Positions 1 through 9,095 of a stretch of 64,000 nt of DNA are shown in pieces. The notes under the pieces are model-generated. The model saw only the letters and a program-made list of their open reading frames with translations. It was not told the origin of the DNA and did no database searches. Position numbers and translations under genes: made by a program. The first letter of the stretch is position 1; every line of letters begins with the position of its first letter. Source of the stretch: Opitutia bacterium (GTDB lineage: Bacteria > Verrucomicrobiota > Verrucomicrobiia > Opitutales > Coraliomargaritaceae); contig JAQWIW010000002.1 of assembly GCA_029248665.1 (NCBI GenBank), positions 1 to 64,000 of the forward strand, given 5' to 3'.

Positions 1-25
1 GATGCACAATCGGCCACTCTGTCAT
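1..25 (-). CDS. 5' end of an unidentified gene (cut by window edge)
   Basis: Reading leftward from 25, an ATG begins an open frame reading MTEWPIVH before the window ends. It is preceded by a purine-rich GAGGAG stretch a few bases upstream, one of the few Shine-Dalgarno-like leaders in this window. It would be divergent from waaA. Only eight codons are visible, so no function can be assigned and the gene may be spurious. Confidence 0.35.
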
Positions 26-206
26 CTCTCCTCTTAGTTCCATTTCTTAAGCTTTTTAATGGCGTAAGATGACTACTAAAATTGTCTTATGAAAAGAGTT
101 CAAGAAATAAACACCAAGACATGTCGGATTCATTCCATCTAAGTTAATAAAAAAAACACTTGGAATAATTGGTGAATAAAAGATCATTCATCGTGATACT
201 GCTAGC

Positions 207-227
207 CATTCGCCATTCGCCATAAAC
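207..227. repeat. Short heptamer tandem repeat (CATTCGC)
   Basis: Two exact CATTCGC copies (207-213, 214-220) and a decayed third copy (CATAAAC) lie directly upstream of the waaA start. A longer array of a different 7-bp unit lies at 26950-27020, so short heptamer repeats recur between genes in this chromosome. No function is evident. Confidence 0.5.
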
Positions 228-230
228 GTC

Positions 231-1556
231 ATGATCTTTCTTTATAGATTATTTTTTATACCACTGTTTCTCTTATCCGCTCCTTTTTATCTGCGTCGTA
301 AGTTACGTCGTGACAAAAATATTAGCCAATGGCACCAATATTTAGGATTGTTTCCTAAAGTTCTTACACAATCAAAGCATCCACAAACCAAACGGATTTG
401 GATACAAGCGGTGAGTGTGGGTGAAATATTAGCGATAGAGCCTTTGATTAAACAACTGAACAAATCGGCTTCTGTTGAAATTATTCTGACGACGACAACG
501 AGTACGGGCTACAGAGAGGCGAAAAAACGTTATTCAAATATGACCTCAGCGATTGGTCTATTTCCTATTGATTTTTGGCCGTGTTCCGCCATGGCTTGGT
601 CGAGGATTCAGCCTGATGTAATGATCTTGGCAGAAAGTGAATTATGGCCCGAGCATTTACACCAAGCTTCAAAAAAAGCGGTGCCTGTCTTTCTTATCAA
701 CGCTCGTATGTCCGACCGATCATATACGAGGCTGAAGCGATTCCGTCCAATCGCCCAATATTTATTTGAGAAGATTCAAACACTCTATTGTGCAACACAA
801 ATTGATCACGAACGCTTTTCTGACTTGGGCGCTCAACCTGCTAGTAAAACAGGAAACATTAAATTAGATGTCGATTTTGGCCCCGCACTTTCTCCATCGG
901 ATAAAGTCGCTCAATTAAAGACCATGGGGTTTGAGCCAAGCGATATTTCGAAGGACAGTTCATTTATTTTGATCGGTGCATCGACTTGGCTTGGCGAAGA
1001 AAGCCTATTGCTCAATGCACAAAAATACTGTCTTGATGCGGGTGTCTCTTGCGAATTGATCTTGGTGCCTCGGCACGCGGAACGGCGAAGTGAGATTAAA
1101 AAACTTTTAAATGAACAGGCACTTCCATGGTCTTCAGCAAATGGCGATTCTGCTAATATCTCTATCCATGGTGAATCGAATCATGCCATCTTTTTTTCAG
1201 ACACTACGGGCAATTTAGCGGATTTATTGAAGCTTGCTGACCTTGCCTTTATTGGCAAGAGCATGGCTCCTAACAATGGTGGGCAAACACCGATTGAAGC
1301 GGCCGCACAGGGAGTTCCGATTCTCTTGGGTCCGAATATGTCTAATTTTAAAGCTATCAGCAATGAACTGCTTGATAATGGAGCTGCCCGATCTGTCACC
1401 TCGCAAAGTGAATTGAATGAGCAGGTGCTTCAATTAGCCAAAGATAGCCAAGCTAGAACTCAGATGATGGAAGCGGGTATTGAATGGCATACAACCCATC
1501 GGGGAATCATCGCACATATTGGCAGCCATGTTTTGAAAACGCTTGGACTCTCTTAG
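231..1556 (+). CDS. waaA: 3-deoxy-D-manno-octulosonic acid (Kdo) transferase
   Basis: A 441-residue, full-length glycosyltransferase of the WaaA/KdtA family, which transfers Kdo from CMP-Kdo to lipid IVA on the inner face of the cytoplasmic membrane. The N-terminus is a hydrophobic anchor (about residues 1-22) followed by basic residues. The family motif AVSVGE, carrying the catalytic Glu, is at about residues 60-65. The CMP-Kdo half shows LVPRHAERR and a C-terminal segment with DLLKLADLAFIGKS, NNGGQTPIEAA and PILLGPNMSNF, typical of the GT-B nucleotide-binding site. The ATG at 231 puts the membrane anchor at the very N-terminus; no clear ribosome-binding site precedes it. Its stop is two bases from that of the convergent trmL. 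kdsD at 41.8-42.8 kb acts earlier in Kdo supply, so the cell probably makes a Kdo-containing lipid A. Confidence 0.95.
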   Translation: MIFLYRLFFIPLFLLSAPFYLRRKLRRDKNISQWHQYLGLFPKVLTQSKHPQTKRIWIQAVSVGEILAIEPLIKQLNKSASVEIILTTTTSTGYREAKKRYSNMTSAIGLFPIDFWPCSAMAWSRIQPDVMILAESELWPEHLHQASKKAVPVFLINARMSDRSYTRLKRFRPIAQYLFEKIQTLYCATQIDHERFSDLGAQPASKTGNIKLDVDFGPALSPSDKVAQLKTMGFEPSDISKDSSFILIGASTWLGEESLLLNAQKYCLDAGVSCELILVPRHAERRSEIKKLLNEQALPWSSANGDSANISIHGESNHAIFFSDTTGNLADLLKLADLAFIGKSMAPNNGGQTPIEAAAQGVPILLGPNMSNFKAISNELLDNGAARSVTSQSELNEQVLQLAKDSQARTQMMEAGIEWHTTHRGIIAHIGSHVLKTLGLS

Positions 1557-1558
1557 TC

Positions 1559-2017
1559 TTAGCTCAAGCTAATTTGACGCAAGGCTTCAAAAGCTCCAAT
1601 ACCTACTGAAGTCGCTAAATTTAAGGAACGCATTTCTTTATTGGCATGGGGGATGGTCACTCTTCGTTCAGAAAATTGCTCGTGCAACCAATCGGGCACA
1701 CCAAAACCTTCACTACCAAAGACAAGCCCGGCATCCTCTTCAAATTTAGACTCCCAATAAATTTTATCCGATTTTGTGGTAAAGAGCCATAATTGCTCGG
1801 GTGCAACTTCGCTGTTTAAAAAACTCTCCCAATCATCATGGATATGCTTATCCAACGATTCCCAATAATCCATACCACTTCGCTTCAAATACTTATCCGT
1901 AATGGTGAAGCCCAATGGACGAATCAAGTGTAAGCGAAAATTAGAAACCGCACAGAGACGTCCAATATTTCCCGTATTCTGTGGGATTTCTGGATTATAA
2001 AGAACGATGTGAAGCAT
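1559..2017 (-). CDS. trmL: tRNA (cytidine/uridine(34)-2'-O)-methyltransferase
   Basis: A 152-residue SPOUT-class methyltransferase close to TrmL (YibK), which 2'-O-methylates the wobble nucleotide of tRNA-Leu isoacceptors. The N-terminus reads LYNPEIPQNTGNIGRLCA, the typical start of the family with the conserved Asn and Arg. The knotted SAM site is seen as LVFGSEGFGVP followed by VTIPHANKEMRSLNLATSVGI. Length matches the family (about 155). It is the last gene of the leftward gap-pgk-tpiA-trmL run, 26 bp after tpiA, and its stop almost abuts that of waaA. The related TrmH enzymes are longer, so TrmL is the better call. Confidence 0.93.
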   Translation of the reverse strand: MLHIVLYNPEIPQNTGNIGRLCAVSNFRLHLIRPLGFTITDKYLKRSGMDYWESLDKHIHDDWESFLNSEVAPEQLWLFTTKSDKIYWESKFEEDAGLVFGSEGFGVPDWLHEQFSERRVTIPHANKEMRSLNLATSVGIGAFEALRQISLS

Positions 2018-2043
2018 CGAACGAAAGCTAGGGCGAATTAGAA

Positions 2044-2823
2044 TTAAGAGGACAATTTAATCGCACTCTCAACAATTGAAGTGAATGCATGTGCCTTCAA
2101 AGAAGCTCCACCAATCAAGCCACCATCAATGTTTTCTTGTGCCAATAATTCTTCGGCATTTTCTGGCTTCATTGAACCTCCATATAAAATACGAACTTTA
2201 CCTGCTGCTTCCGCACCGAGTAGCTCAACAAGCAATTTGCGAATGAACGCATGCACTGCTTCGGCATCTTGCGGAGTTGCTGTTTTACCCGTACCGATTG
2301 CCCAAATTGGCTCATAAGCAATCACTAATTGATCAGCATGATTTGGACTTACATTTAAGAGCGCCCCTTTGATCTGTGATTCAATAACGCTTTCTAGCTG
2401 ACCTGACTCTCGTTCTTCTAAAGATTCTCCAACACAAACAATTGGCTTTAGGCTAGCTTCCAAAGCAGCCAATGCTTTCTTGTTCACATCACTGTCTGTT
2501 TCTCCAAAGAACCGGCGACGCTCACTATGTCCTAAGATGACGAAACTGACAAATAAATGGCGAAGCATCTCTGCTGAAATTTCTCCAGTATACGCACCTG
2601 AATTTTCGTGGTGCATATTTTGAGCACCCAAAGCAATATTTGAATCTACTACTTTTTGTGAAACCGTTTCTAGGGATGTATAGGTTGGGCATACGCAAAC
2701 CGCTACTTCCATTTGTGTGCCCACTTGATTGACAACACTCTCCGCTAGTTCTGACGCTTCAGATGAATTCAAATTCATCTTCCAATTTCCCGCGATTAAT
2801 AATTTTCGTGCTAATGTACTCAT
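2044..2823 (-). CDS. tpiA: Triosephosphate isomerase
   Basis: A 259-residue TIM-barrel enzyme interconverting dihydroxyacetone phosphate and glyceraldehyde 3-phosphate. The catalytic Lys is in GNWKMN near residue 14, the catalytic His in ILGHSERR near residue 100, and the catalytic Glu in AYEPIWAIGTGK near residue 170. The phosphate-gripping ILYGGSMKPEN and GLIGGASL loops are near the C-terminus. Length is normal. It follows pgk by 29 bp on the same strand, so the two are very likely co-transcribed. The ATG at 2823 has an AT-rich leader without a Shine-Dalgarno. Confidence 0.98.
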   Translation of the reverse strand: MSTLARKLLIAGNWKMNLNSSEASELAESVVNQVGTQMEVAVCVCPTYTSLETVSQKVVDSNIALGAQNMHHENSGAYTGEISAEMLRHLFVSFVILGHSERRRFFGETDSDVNKKALAALEASLKPIVCVGESLEERESGQLESVIESQIKGALLNVSPNHADQLVIAYEPIWAIGTGKTATPQDAEAVHAFIRKLLVELLGAEAAGKVRILYGGSMKPENAEELLAQENIDGGLIGGASLKAHAFTSIVESAIKLSS

Positions 2824-2852
2824 ATGAATAAAATAATATATTTAGTTATTAA

Positions 2853-4049
2853 TTAAGCTTTTTTATCTAAAGCATCGACTCCAGGCAATACTTTACCTTC
2901 TAAAAATTCTAGCGAGGCCCCGCCTCCAGTACTCATGAAAGTGACGGAATCTGAAAATCCTGACATTTTAATCGCTTTAACCGAATCACCGCCTCCAATG
3001 ATGGAAATCGCATCACTTTCCGCAATCGTTTCAGCAACTGCGAAGGTTCCTTTGTTACAGGCATCAATTTCAAATATGCCCATAGGCCCATTCCATAATA
3101 CAGTCTTTGCTGAAGCAACCACCTCTTTGAATAAGGCGATACTCTTAGGCCCGATATCCACACCTTCCCAGCCATCCTCTATATTTCCTTCAAAATATTT
3201 AGGGTCATTGAATGTTCCTGCACCAAAATCTAAATCCTTAACACCTAAGTTGTCTAATGGTAGAATAAAGCGAACCCCTTTAGCTTTCGCTTTCTCTAGG
3301 GCTGATTTCGCTGTTTCAATATAATCGGGCTCACTCAAGGATTCTCCTATGGTTCTTCCTTCAGCTAAAGCGAATGTGTAGGCCATCGCTCCACCAATAA
3401 TTATCGTGTCTGCTTTCTCTAACAAAGCATCAATCACTTGAATCTTATCGGATACTTTCGCACCTCCTAAAATAACCGTGAAAGGTCTTTCTGGATTCGC
3501 TGTCTTTTCACCTAAATATGCCAATTCTTTTTCAATCAAAAATCCACTAACACAAGGAGAAAGGTGTTTTGTCACTCCATGCGTTGAAGCATGGGCTCGG
3601 TGTGCTGTTCCAAAGGCATCATTGACGTAGGCATCTGCTAACTCTGCAAGGGATGCGGCAAACTCCACCCCATTCGCTTCTTCCGCTGAATAAAAACGAA
3701 CATTTTCTAGCAATGCGATTTCACCTTCACCTATTTTGGCAACTTCTTGCTCTACCTCTGGCCCGATACAATCTTCAATAAAAGTTACGGGAAGCTTCAT
3801 TTTACTGGAAAGCGCTTCCGCAACTGGAGCTAAACTCATTTCCGCTACCTGCTGTCCTTTGGGACGACCTAAGTGACTGCACAAAATAACACGCGCCGAC
3901 TGATCCACTAAATACTGAATAGTAGGAATCGCTGCATCAATTCGCGAATCATCCGTGATTACACCATTTTTTAATGGTACATTAAAGTCACATCGCACAA
4001 GCACACGCTTACCCGACAGATCAACATCTTTGATTGTTTGTATAGACAT
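2853..4049 (-). CDS. pgk: Phosphoglycerate kinase
   Basis: A 398-residue, standard-length phosphoglycerate kinase, which makes ATP from 1,3-bisphosphoglycerate in glycolysis. The N-terminal substrate domain carries VRCDFNVPL, DSRIDAAIPTI and SHLGRPKG. The C-terminal nucleotide domain has ILGGAKVSDKI, LWNGPMGIFE and SIIGGGDSVKAI, and ends with TGGGASLEFLEG. It lies between gap and tpiA in the classical glycolytic order. A terminator-like hairpin separates it from gap, so pgk-tpiA may be partly uncoupled from gap transcription. The ATG at 4049 follows a T-rich leader lacking a Shine-Dalgarno. Confidence 0.98.
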   Translation of the reverse strand: MSIQTIKDVDLSGKRVLVRCDFNVPLKNGVITDDSRIDAAIPTIQYLVDQSARVILCSHLGRPKGQQVAEMSLAPVAEALSSKMKLPVTFIEDCIGPEVEQEVAKIGEGEIALLENVRFYSAEEANGVEFAASLAELADAYVNDAFGTAHRAHASTHGVTKHLSPCVSGFLIEKELAYLGEKTANPERPFTVILGGAKVSDKIQVIDALLEKADTIIIGGAMAYTFALAEGRTIGESLSEPDYIETAKSALEKAKAKGVRFILPLDNLGVKDLDFGAGTFNDPKYFEGNIEDGWEGVDIGPKSIALFKEVVASAKTVLWNGPMGIFEIDACNKGTFAVAETIAESDAISIIGGGDSVKAIKMSGFSDSVTFMSTGGGASLEFLEGKVLPGVDALDKKA

Positions 4050-4074
4050 GGAAAAAGAAAATTTAACTAATGAT

Positions 4075-4123
4075 TAAAAAAGAAAACAGTGCATCGCGAT
4101 AATTCAATTACTGCGATGCACTG
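4075..4123 (-). terminator. Hairpin with T-tract between gap and pgk
   Basis: A perfect 11-bp inverted repeat (CAGTGCATCGC at 4087-4097 against GCGATGCACTG at 4113-4123) has a 15-base loop. In the direction of transcription (leftward) it is followed by TTTTCTTTTTT. This is the form of an intrinsic terminator, placed 22 bp after the gap stop and 37 bp before the pgk start. It probably ends or attenuates the gap transcript, giving gap higher expression than pgk-tpiA. Confidence 0.8.
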
Positions 4124-4145
4124 CTAGATTAAAAAAGTCTGAAAA

Positions 4146-5171
4146 TTATAGAGACTTGGAAACTTTCTGAAGCAATTCAACCACTCTGTTTGAATAACCC
4201 CACTCATTATCGTACCAAGAAACTAACTTGAAGAATGTATCGCTCAAGCCAATGCCTGAACCTGCATCAAAAACAGAACTCGATTCGTCATGAATGAAGT
4301 CAGAAGAAACAACTTCGTCTTCAGTATAACCAAGAATACCTTTAAGTGATCCTTCAGAAGCCTCTTTCATTTTTTGGCAAATCTCTTCGTAAGAAGTGCT
4401 CTTTTCTGTTTTTACAGTAAGATCAACCACTGAAACTGTCGGTGTTGGAACACGGAAAGCCATACCAGTAATCTTGCCTTGAACTTCTGGAAGCACAAGA
4501 CCCACAGCTTTAGCCGCACCTGTTGATGATGGAATGATATTCAAAGCTGCAGTTCTGCCACCTTTCATATCCTTCGGTGAAGGTCCGTCTACAGTCTTCT
4601 GTGTCGCAGTATAACTATGCACTGTTGTCATTAGTCCTTCAGCGATACCAAAGTTTTCAAGAATCACCTTAGTGATCGGTGCCAAACAATTTGTTGTGCA
4701 AGATGCATTAGAGATAAGCACGTCTTCTGAAGTCAATGTATCATCATTCACTCCTAATACCACAGTTTTTACACCGTCACCTTTACCTGGTGCTGAAATA
4801 ATTACTTTCTTAGCACCCGCTTCAATGTGCCCTTGAGCAAGAGTATCTTGTACGAACAATCCTGTTGATTCGATAACGATATCTACACCATGTTCTTTCC
4901 AAGGTAACTCAGATGGTGATGCTCTCAACGCTAATGTTTTGATTTCGTGTCCGTTGACCACTAAGATATCGTCTCCCTTAGTTTCAACTGTACCTTTAAA
5001 TTTTCCTTGAGTTGTATCGTACTTTAAAAGATACGCAAGATTCTCAGCAGGAACTAGGTCATTGATTGCGACAACCTCTATTTCTGTGCCAAGAAGTCCC
5101 TTCTCAACTAATGAACGAAACACCAAACGACCGATGCGGCCGAACCCGTTAATACCTATTTTTGTAGCCAT
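4146..5171 (-). CDS. gap: Glyceraldehyde-3-phosphate dehydrogenase
   Basis: A 341-residue phosphorylating GAPDH that oxidises glyceraldehyde 3-phosphate with NAD(P) and phosphate. The Rossmann fold opens with [17 protein letters not shown], the active-site cysteine is in [12 protein letters not shown] near residue 155, and [12 protein letters not shown] closes the catalytic domain. Length is typical. It heads the leftward gap-pgk-tpiA-trmL block. The ATG at 5171 is preceded only by A/T. Cofactor preference was not assigned; the residue after the second beta strand (AINDL) fits an NAD-dependent glycolytic form. Confidence 0.98.
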   Translation of the reverse strand: MATKIGINGFGRIGRLVFRSLVEKGLLGTEIEVVAINDLVPAENLAYLLKYDTTQGKFKGTVETKGDDILVVNGHEIKTLALRASPSELPWKEHGVDIVIESTGLFVQDTLAQGHIEAGAKKVIISAPGKGDGVKTVVLGVNDDTLTSEDVLISNASCTTNCLAPITKVILENFGIAEGLMTTVHSYTATQKTVDGPSPKDMKGGRTAALNIIPSSTGAAKAVGLVLPEVQGKITGMAFRVPTPTVSVVDLTVKTEKSTSYEEICQKMKEASEGSLKGILGYTEDEVVSSDFIHDESSSVFDAGSGIGLSDTFFKLVSWYDNEWGYSNRVVELLQKVSKSL

Positions 5172-5383
5172 ATAATGTAATTATTTTGTAATTAAAATGA
5201 AAGAAAATGTATTATTACCTTGTTTAGACAATGCAAGAGTTAAAGCAGAAAAATGAAAAAATTGCAGAATAGTTGCATAAATAAGGGAATTTATGATAAT
5301 TCTTATGCATCCTTGCATTTTTCAACATTTATGTTTTACTACGCTCGAATTCGTTAAGCTTGTTCGCCCAACAAATAAAATTT
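5172..5383. promoter_or_regulatory. Divergent intergenic region between gap and the desaturase
   Basis: This 212-bp AT-rich spacer must hold promoters for both the leftward gap and the rightward desaturase. It contains several TTGCA/TGCAA motifs and an inverted repeat TGCATAA (5274-5280) / TTATGCA (5303-5309). No confident -35/-10 pair was picked and the repeat's role is unknown. Confidence 0.35.
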
Positions 5384-6490
5384 ATGAAAATCAGTAACTG
5401 GCCTATATTTATCTTTGTAGCACTGTATCACGTTGCCATCATAGCTCTCATACCGACTGCAATCGCAGTTTTCTCTTGGGGTGCGTTTTGGTTCTTTTTT
5501 GTGACTTATTTCATTGGAGGCATCTCCATCACAGCCGGCTACCACCGCTTATTTTCTCACAAATCTTATAATGCTAATCCATTTTATGAGTGGGTGATTC
5601 TATTCACTTCATTGTTAGCCTTTGAGATGTCCGCCCTCAAATGGTGCTTTGACCATAGACTCCATCACAATCACGTCGATACTGACGAAGATCCTTATTC
5701 TATCGATAAAGGCTTTTGGTACGCACACATTTTGTGGCTATTTGATTACGAAAGAAAATTTGATCCAAGTTTAGTCCCTGATCTTATGCGTAACCCTAGA
5801 GTTATGTTTCAAGATAAATACTACATTCCTCTAGCAATCATCGTTAATGTTATACTCGTAGGAGCTGCCTGTTTCTTCATGGATCCTATGGCTGCTTTCT
5901 TTTATGGCTTCCTACTTCGTATGGCTATGGTTCATCATTGCACATGGTTCATTAATTCACTTTGCCACACCTTTGGTTCTAAAACTTATTCAAAAGAACT
6001 CTCAGCCGTTGATAATGCAGCACTCGCAGTTCTTACATTCGGTGAAGGCTATCACAATTATCACCACGCTTTCGCAGCCGACTATAGAAACGGGATTCGC
6101 TGGTATCACTTTGACCCAACTAAATGGCTAATCTGGATCAGTTCAAAATTTGGCTTCACTAAAAATCTTCGTTCGGTCAATTCGGTTGTACTGCTCAAAT
6201 CATTAGTCCTTAAGGATCGTAAAATCATCCTTGAAAGACTCAGTGAAGAAGTCGATGAAATCGCATCTGAATGGCGACACAAAATCGAAACCCTTTCCTC
6301 TCAATTCGAAGACAACTCTCTCAGTTTAAATAACAAAATCAGAGAGCTGAAAAATGTAAGCGAAGCACAAAAAGCACATTTGGAACTTGAAATCAAACAA
6401 CTGAAAAAACACTTGAACAAAACATGGAACGAGTGGATAGAGTTGACTCAAGTTACCACGAAGAAATTTAAATTAGTGCACGCTCACTAA
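5384..6490 (+). CDS. Membrane fatty-acid desaturase (delta-9 type) with C-terminal coiled coil
   Basis: A 368-residue integral-membrane di-iron desaturase of the stearoyl-CoA/delta-9 type, which introduces a cis double bond into an acyl chain. The three histidine boxes are visible: HRLFSH near residue 57, HRLHHNHVD near 95, and GEGYHNYHHAF near 225. Four hydrophobic membrane segments lie before residue 220. The conserved core ends near residue 260. About 90 further residues are charged and heptad-like (KIILERLSEEVDEIASEWR onward), predicted coiled coil, absent from minimal bacterial homologues. The ATG at 5384 is preferred over an upstream TTG at 5360 because it places MKISNWPIFIFV at the membrane entry. 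The tail may mediate oligomerisation or partner binding; that is inference. Confidence 0.9.
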   Translation: MKISNWPIFIFVALYHVAIIALIPTAIAVFSWGAFWFFFVTYFIGGISITAGYHRLFSHKSYNANPFYEWVILFTSLLAFEMSALKWCFDHRLHHNHVDTDEDPYSIDKGFWYAHILWLFDYERKFDPSLVPDLMRNPRVMFQDKYYIPLAIIVNVILVGAACFFMDPMAAFFYGFLLRMAMVHHCTWFINSLCHTFGSKTYSKELSAVDNAALAVLTFGEGYHNYHHAFAADYRNGIRWYHFDPTKWLIWISSKFGFTKNLRSVNSVVLLKSLVLKDRKIILERLSEEVDEIASEWRHKIETLSSQFEDNSLSLNNKIRELKNVSEAQKAHLELEIKQLKKHLNKTWNEWIELTQVTTKKFKLVHAH

Positions 6491-6524
6491 TTTCTTTCCC
6501 TCTTTGATTACAAATACTCGACAA

Positions 6525-6547
6525 AAAGTGAACGAACGTTTCACTTT
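6525..6547. other. Small hairpin after the desaturase gene
   Basis: AAAGTGAA (6525-6532) and TTCACTTT (6540-6547) form an 8-bp inverted repeat with a 7-base loop, 35 bp after the desaturase stop and before the debranching-enzyme start. The run of T needed for a terminator is present only on the minus strand, so its role is unclear. Confidence 0.35.
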
Positions 6548-6588
6548 ATGAACAATGCAGAAGTATTGTTTTATTGGGGCTAAAAACT

Positions 6589-9063
6589 ATGAGTGAATTG
6601 AATTTGCACATAGACTCAGCTTATTGGATCACCCCTGGGTGTGGTTGTATTCTGCTTTCTGACAATTGGGGCTTTGAGGCATTACCCACTTTCAAATTTA
6701 ACGATCCCGCTTTAGAAATACTGCGCTTGCGAAGAATGCCTCCATCTGATTTAGCCTATTTTACTGCATACGAGCGCATTGATCAGGATATTCAATTTAT
6801 CCTAGATCCTAATCGCCACCCTCATATTGATTTCCACCAAGATCCCATTTCTGTTGTCGGTGCATTTAATAATTGGGGCGATTGCCCAAACAGATTAGAT
6901 TACGAACTGACCTCTGAGGCTCCGCACAGCAACATAGCCTTATTTACAAAGACAATCAGTGTCGAAGAATTAAATCTTCATTCCGAAAGCATTGAATTCA
7001 AATTTGTGACTCGCTCTGGACATTGGATCAACCCACTCAGCTCAGCACCCAATTTAAAGAAAGATGCCCGTGGAAATTTAAATTATCACTTAGACCCTAA
7101 TTGCAATGGCAAGCACGCCTTCTTATTTAACCTCGATGGACATAGAGGCCTAGATCGCCCATTATCAGTCTGTTTAGATCAAGAAAACTACACACCCATC
7201 CTTCCTGGTCTTTCTTTTTATGATTTAAAAACCGACCTTCCGCTTGGTTCCATAATTGAGTCTGATCAATCAACAACATTTAGGCTATTTGCCCCAAGGG
7301 CTTCTAAAGTCAGTGTCGAAATTCAAGCCACACTCGACCAACCCCCAATTCGCCACTCACTCAACCTCATGTACGATCAACTCACATGGGAAGTAAATAT
7401 TCAAAACGATCTCAGTGGATTTCTTTACAACTTTTTTGTCGAAGGTTTTAATGATTCGATAAGTACTTTTTTTGATGAAACTGTGCCTATCCTAGACCCC
7501 TACGCCAAAGCAACTACAGGACCCAATGGCCCGGCAATAATCATCAATCAACAACTAGCTCAGCCCGCAGAAATACCTTTTAACCCTCCGCATTGGCATG
7601 ATTTAAATATCTTAGAATGTCATATAAAAGACCTTACTGCTCAGCTTTCTTCAGACTGCCATGATAAAGCCTCTAATGATAAAGCCCCAAATAAAGGCAC
7701 CTTTGCCGCTATCTCTAAGTATCTCCATACAAAAGATAATTATTTGCTCACCCTTGGTGTAAACGCCATTGAACTACTCCCCATTCAGCAATTCGACAGC
7801 CCCAACCAAGAAAGCTATCATTGGGGTTACATGACTAATAATTATTTTTCCCCATGTGCTTGGTACACCGACACTCAAGACACCTCGAACCCGAACCAAA
7901 GCTTCAAGCAAATGGTCGAAGATTTTCATCAATACGGGAAATCAGTAATTCTTGATGTTGTTTACAATCATGTTGGCGAACCACCTCACCTTGCTCGAAT
8001 AGACAAAGCTTATTATTTCTATCTCACCGAAGCAGGCGAATTCGAAAACTGGAGCGGCTGTGGGAATACTATACGCAGTGAATCTGCCATGTCCAAAAAA
8101 CTGATTATAGATAGCTTAATACACCTCATCCAAACCTATGATGTTGATGGATTTCGCTTTGATCTAGCAGAACTCTTAGGCATTGAGGTTTTAAAAGAAA
8201 TCGAACAAGCACTCAAAGCAGTTAAACCCTCCATCGTCCTCATCGCTGAACCTTGGAGCTTTCGCGGGGAAATCAAAATGGACCTTCGTCACGCTGGCTT
8301 CATGTTCTGGAATGACGAATTTCGTGAATTTGCTCAGGAATATGTACTAGGGAAAAGCCATATCGATTCACTCGCATACTTTATTAAAGGCTCAACCAAC
8401 CATCTCGCTGCTTGGCCCTCTCAAAGTGTCAACTATATCGCATCCCACGACGACCGAACCTGGATTGATAAAATCACGGAAAATCCTAATCACCAAGGGC
8501 AAAATCCCACTCAAAATGACATAAGACGCACCCACATGGCAGCCGCTCTCATGTTCTTTTCTCTTGGCACACCGATGCTCACGCAAGGTCTCGATTTCTT
8601 AAAATCAAAAAATGGTGAAAACGATACTTACTTGAGAGACGACCTCAACGCCCTCAACTTCGACGCAATAAGTACCCATCGCAATACCCATAATTATTTT
8701 CAAAATTGGATTCAATTTAGGCAATCCCCTTGGGGAGACTGCCTTCGACTTGATGATTTCCCTAGCCCCCATTACAGTAAAATCGCCCGTTCAGAACACA
8801 CCGAACATTCTAGTGCCGTCATTATTTTCAACGCAGATCAATCCAAAGGCCCCAAACAAATTCTTCTCATGATAAATCCACATCATGAAAGTTCTAACAT
8901 CCCTCTAGGGCAAACCCTAGCCGATGATTGGAAAGCCATTGCATCAATCGATACATTCAACTTTTCCGGAATTGAAACCCAAGTAAATTTCAGAAATCAA
9001 GATCACGTAAATCTTCCACCGATGAGCCTTCTTCTTTGCGTAAGACCTGCTTGGAATAGTTGA
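6589..9063 (+). CDS. Pullulanase/glycogen debranching-type GH13 enzyme
   Basis: An 824-residue GH13 alpha-glucanase that probably cleaves alpha-1,6 branches of glycogen or related alpha-glucan. An N-terminal region (about 1-240) contains SVVGAFNNWGDC, a CBM48/Ig-like fold, and a second beta-rich domain has TTFRLFAPRASKV. The catalytic barrel shows all four GH13 regions: DVVYNH near 456, GFRFDLAEL with the nucleophile Asp near 525, IAEPWS with the acid/base Glu near 554, and NYIASHDD with His/Asp near 620. YNHVGEP and IAEPW resemble type I pullulanases more than GlgX. The ATG at 6589 is preferred to a TTG at 6574, which supplies a GGGG ribosome-binding-like patch. No signal peptide is seen, so it is probably cytoplasmic and works with the phosphorylase at 20.9-23.4 kb. 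Confidence 0.88.
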   Translation: MSELNLHIDSAYWITPGCGCILLSDNWGFEALPTFKFNDPALEILRLRRMPPSDLAYFTAYERIDQDIQFILDPNRHPHIDFHQDPISVVGAFNNWGDCPNRLDYELTSEAPHSNIALFTKTISVEELNLHSESIEFKFVTRSGHWINPLSSAPNLKKDARGNLNYHLDPNCNGKHAFLFNLDGHRGLDRPLSVCLDQENYTPILPGLSFYDLKTDLPLGSIIESDQSTTFRLFAPRASKVSVEIQATLDQPPIRHSLNLMYDQLTWEVNIQNDLSGFLYNFFVEGFNDSISTFFDETVPILDPYAKATTGPNGPAIIINQQLAQPAEIPFNPPHWHDLNILECHIKDLTAQLSSDCHDKASNDKAPNKGTFAAISKYLHTKDNYLLTLGVNAIELLPIQQFDSPNQESYHWGYMTNNYFSPCAWYTDTQDTSNPNQSFKQMVEDFHQYGKSVILDVVYNHVGEPPHLARIDKAYYFYLTEAGEFENWSGCGNTIRSESAMSKKLIIDSLIHLIQTYDVDGFRFDLAELLGIEVLKEIEQALKAVKPSIVLIAEPWSFRGEIKMDLRHAGFMFWNDEFREFAQEYVLGKSHIDSLAYFIKGSTNHLAAWPSQSVNYIASHDDRTWIDKITENPNHQGQNPTQNDIRRTHMAAALMFFSLGTPMLTQGLDFLKSKNGENDTYLRDDLNALNFDAISTHRNTHNYFQNWIQFRQSPWGDCLRLDDFPSPHYSKIARSEHTEHSSAVIIFNADQSKGPKQILLMINPHHESSNIPLGQTLADDWKAIASIDTFNFSGIETQVNFRNQDHVNLPPMSLLLCVRPAWNS

Positions 9064-9095
9064 CCTAAAGATAAGTTTACTTATTCATTTAATTT

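Noticed and set aside
6525-6547. Intrinsic terminator after the desaturase
   Set aside because: The hairpin lacks a plus-strand T-tract; kept only as a hairpin of unknown role.
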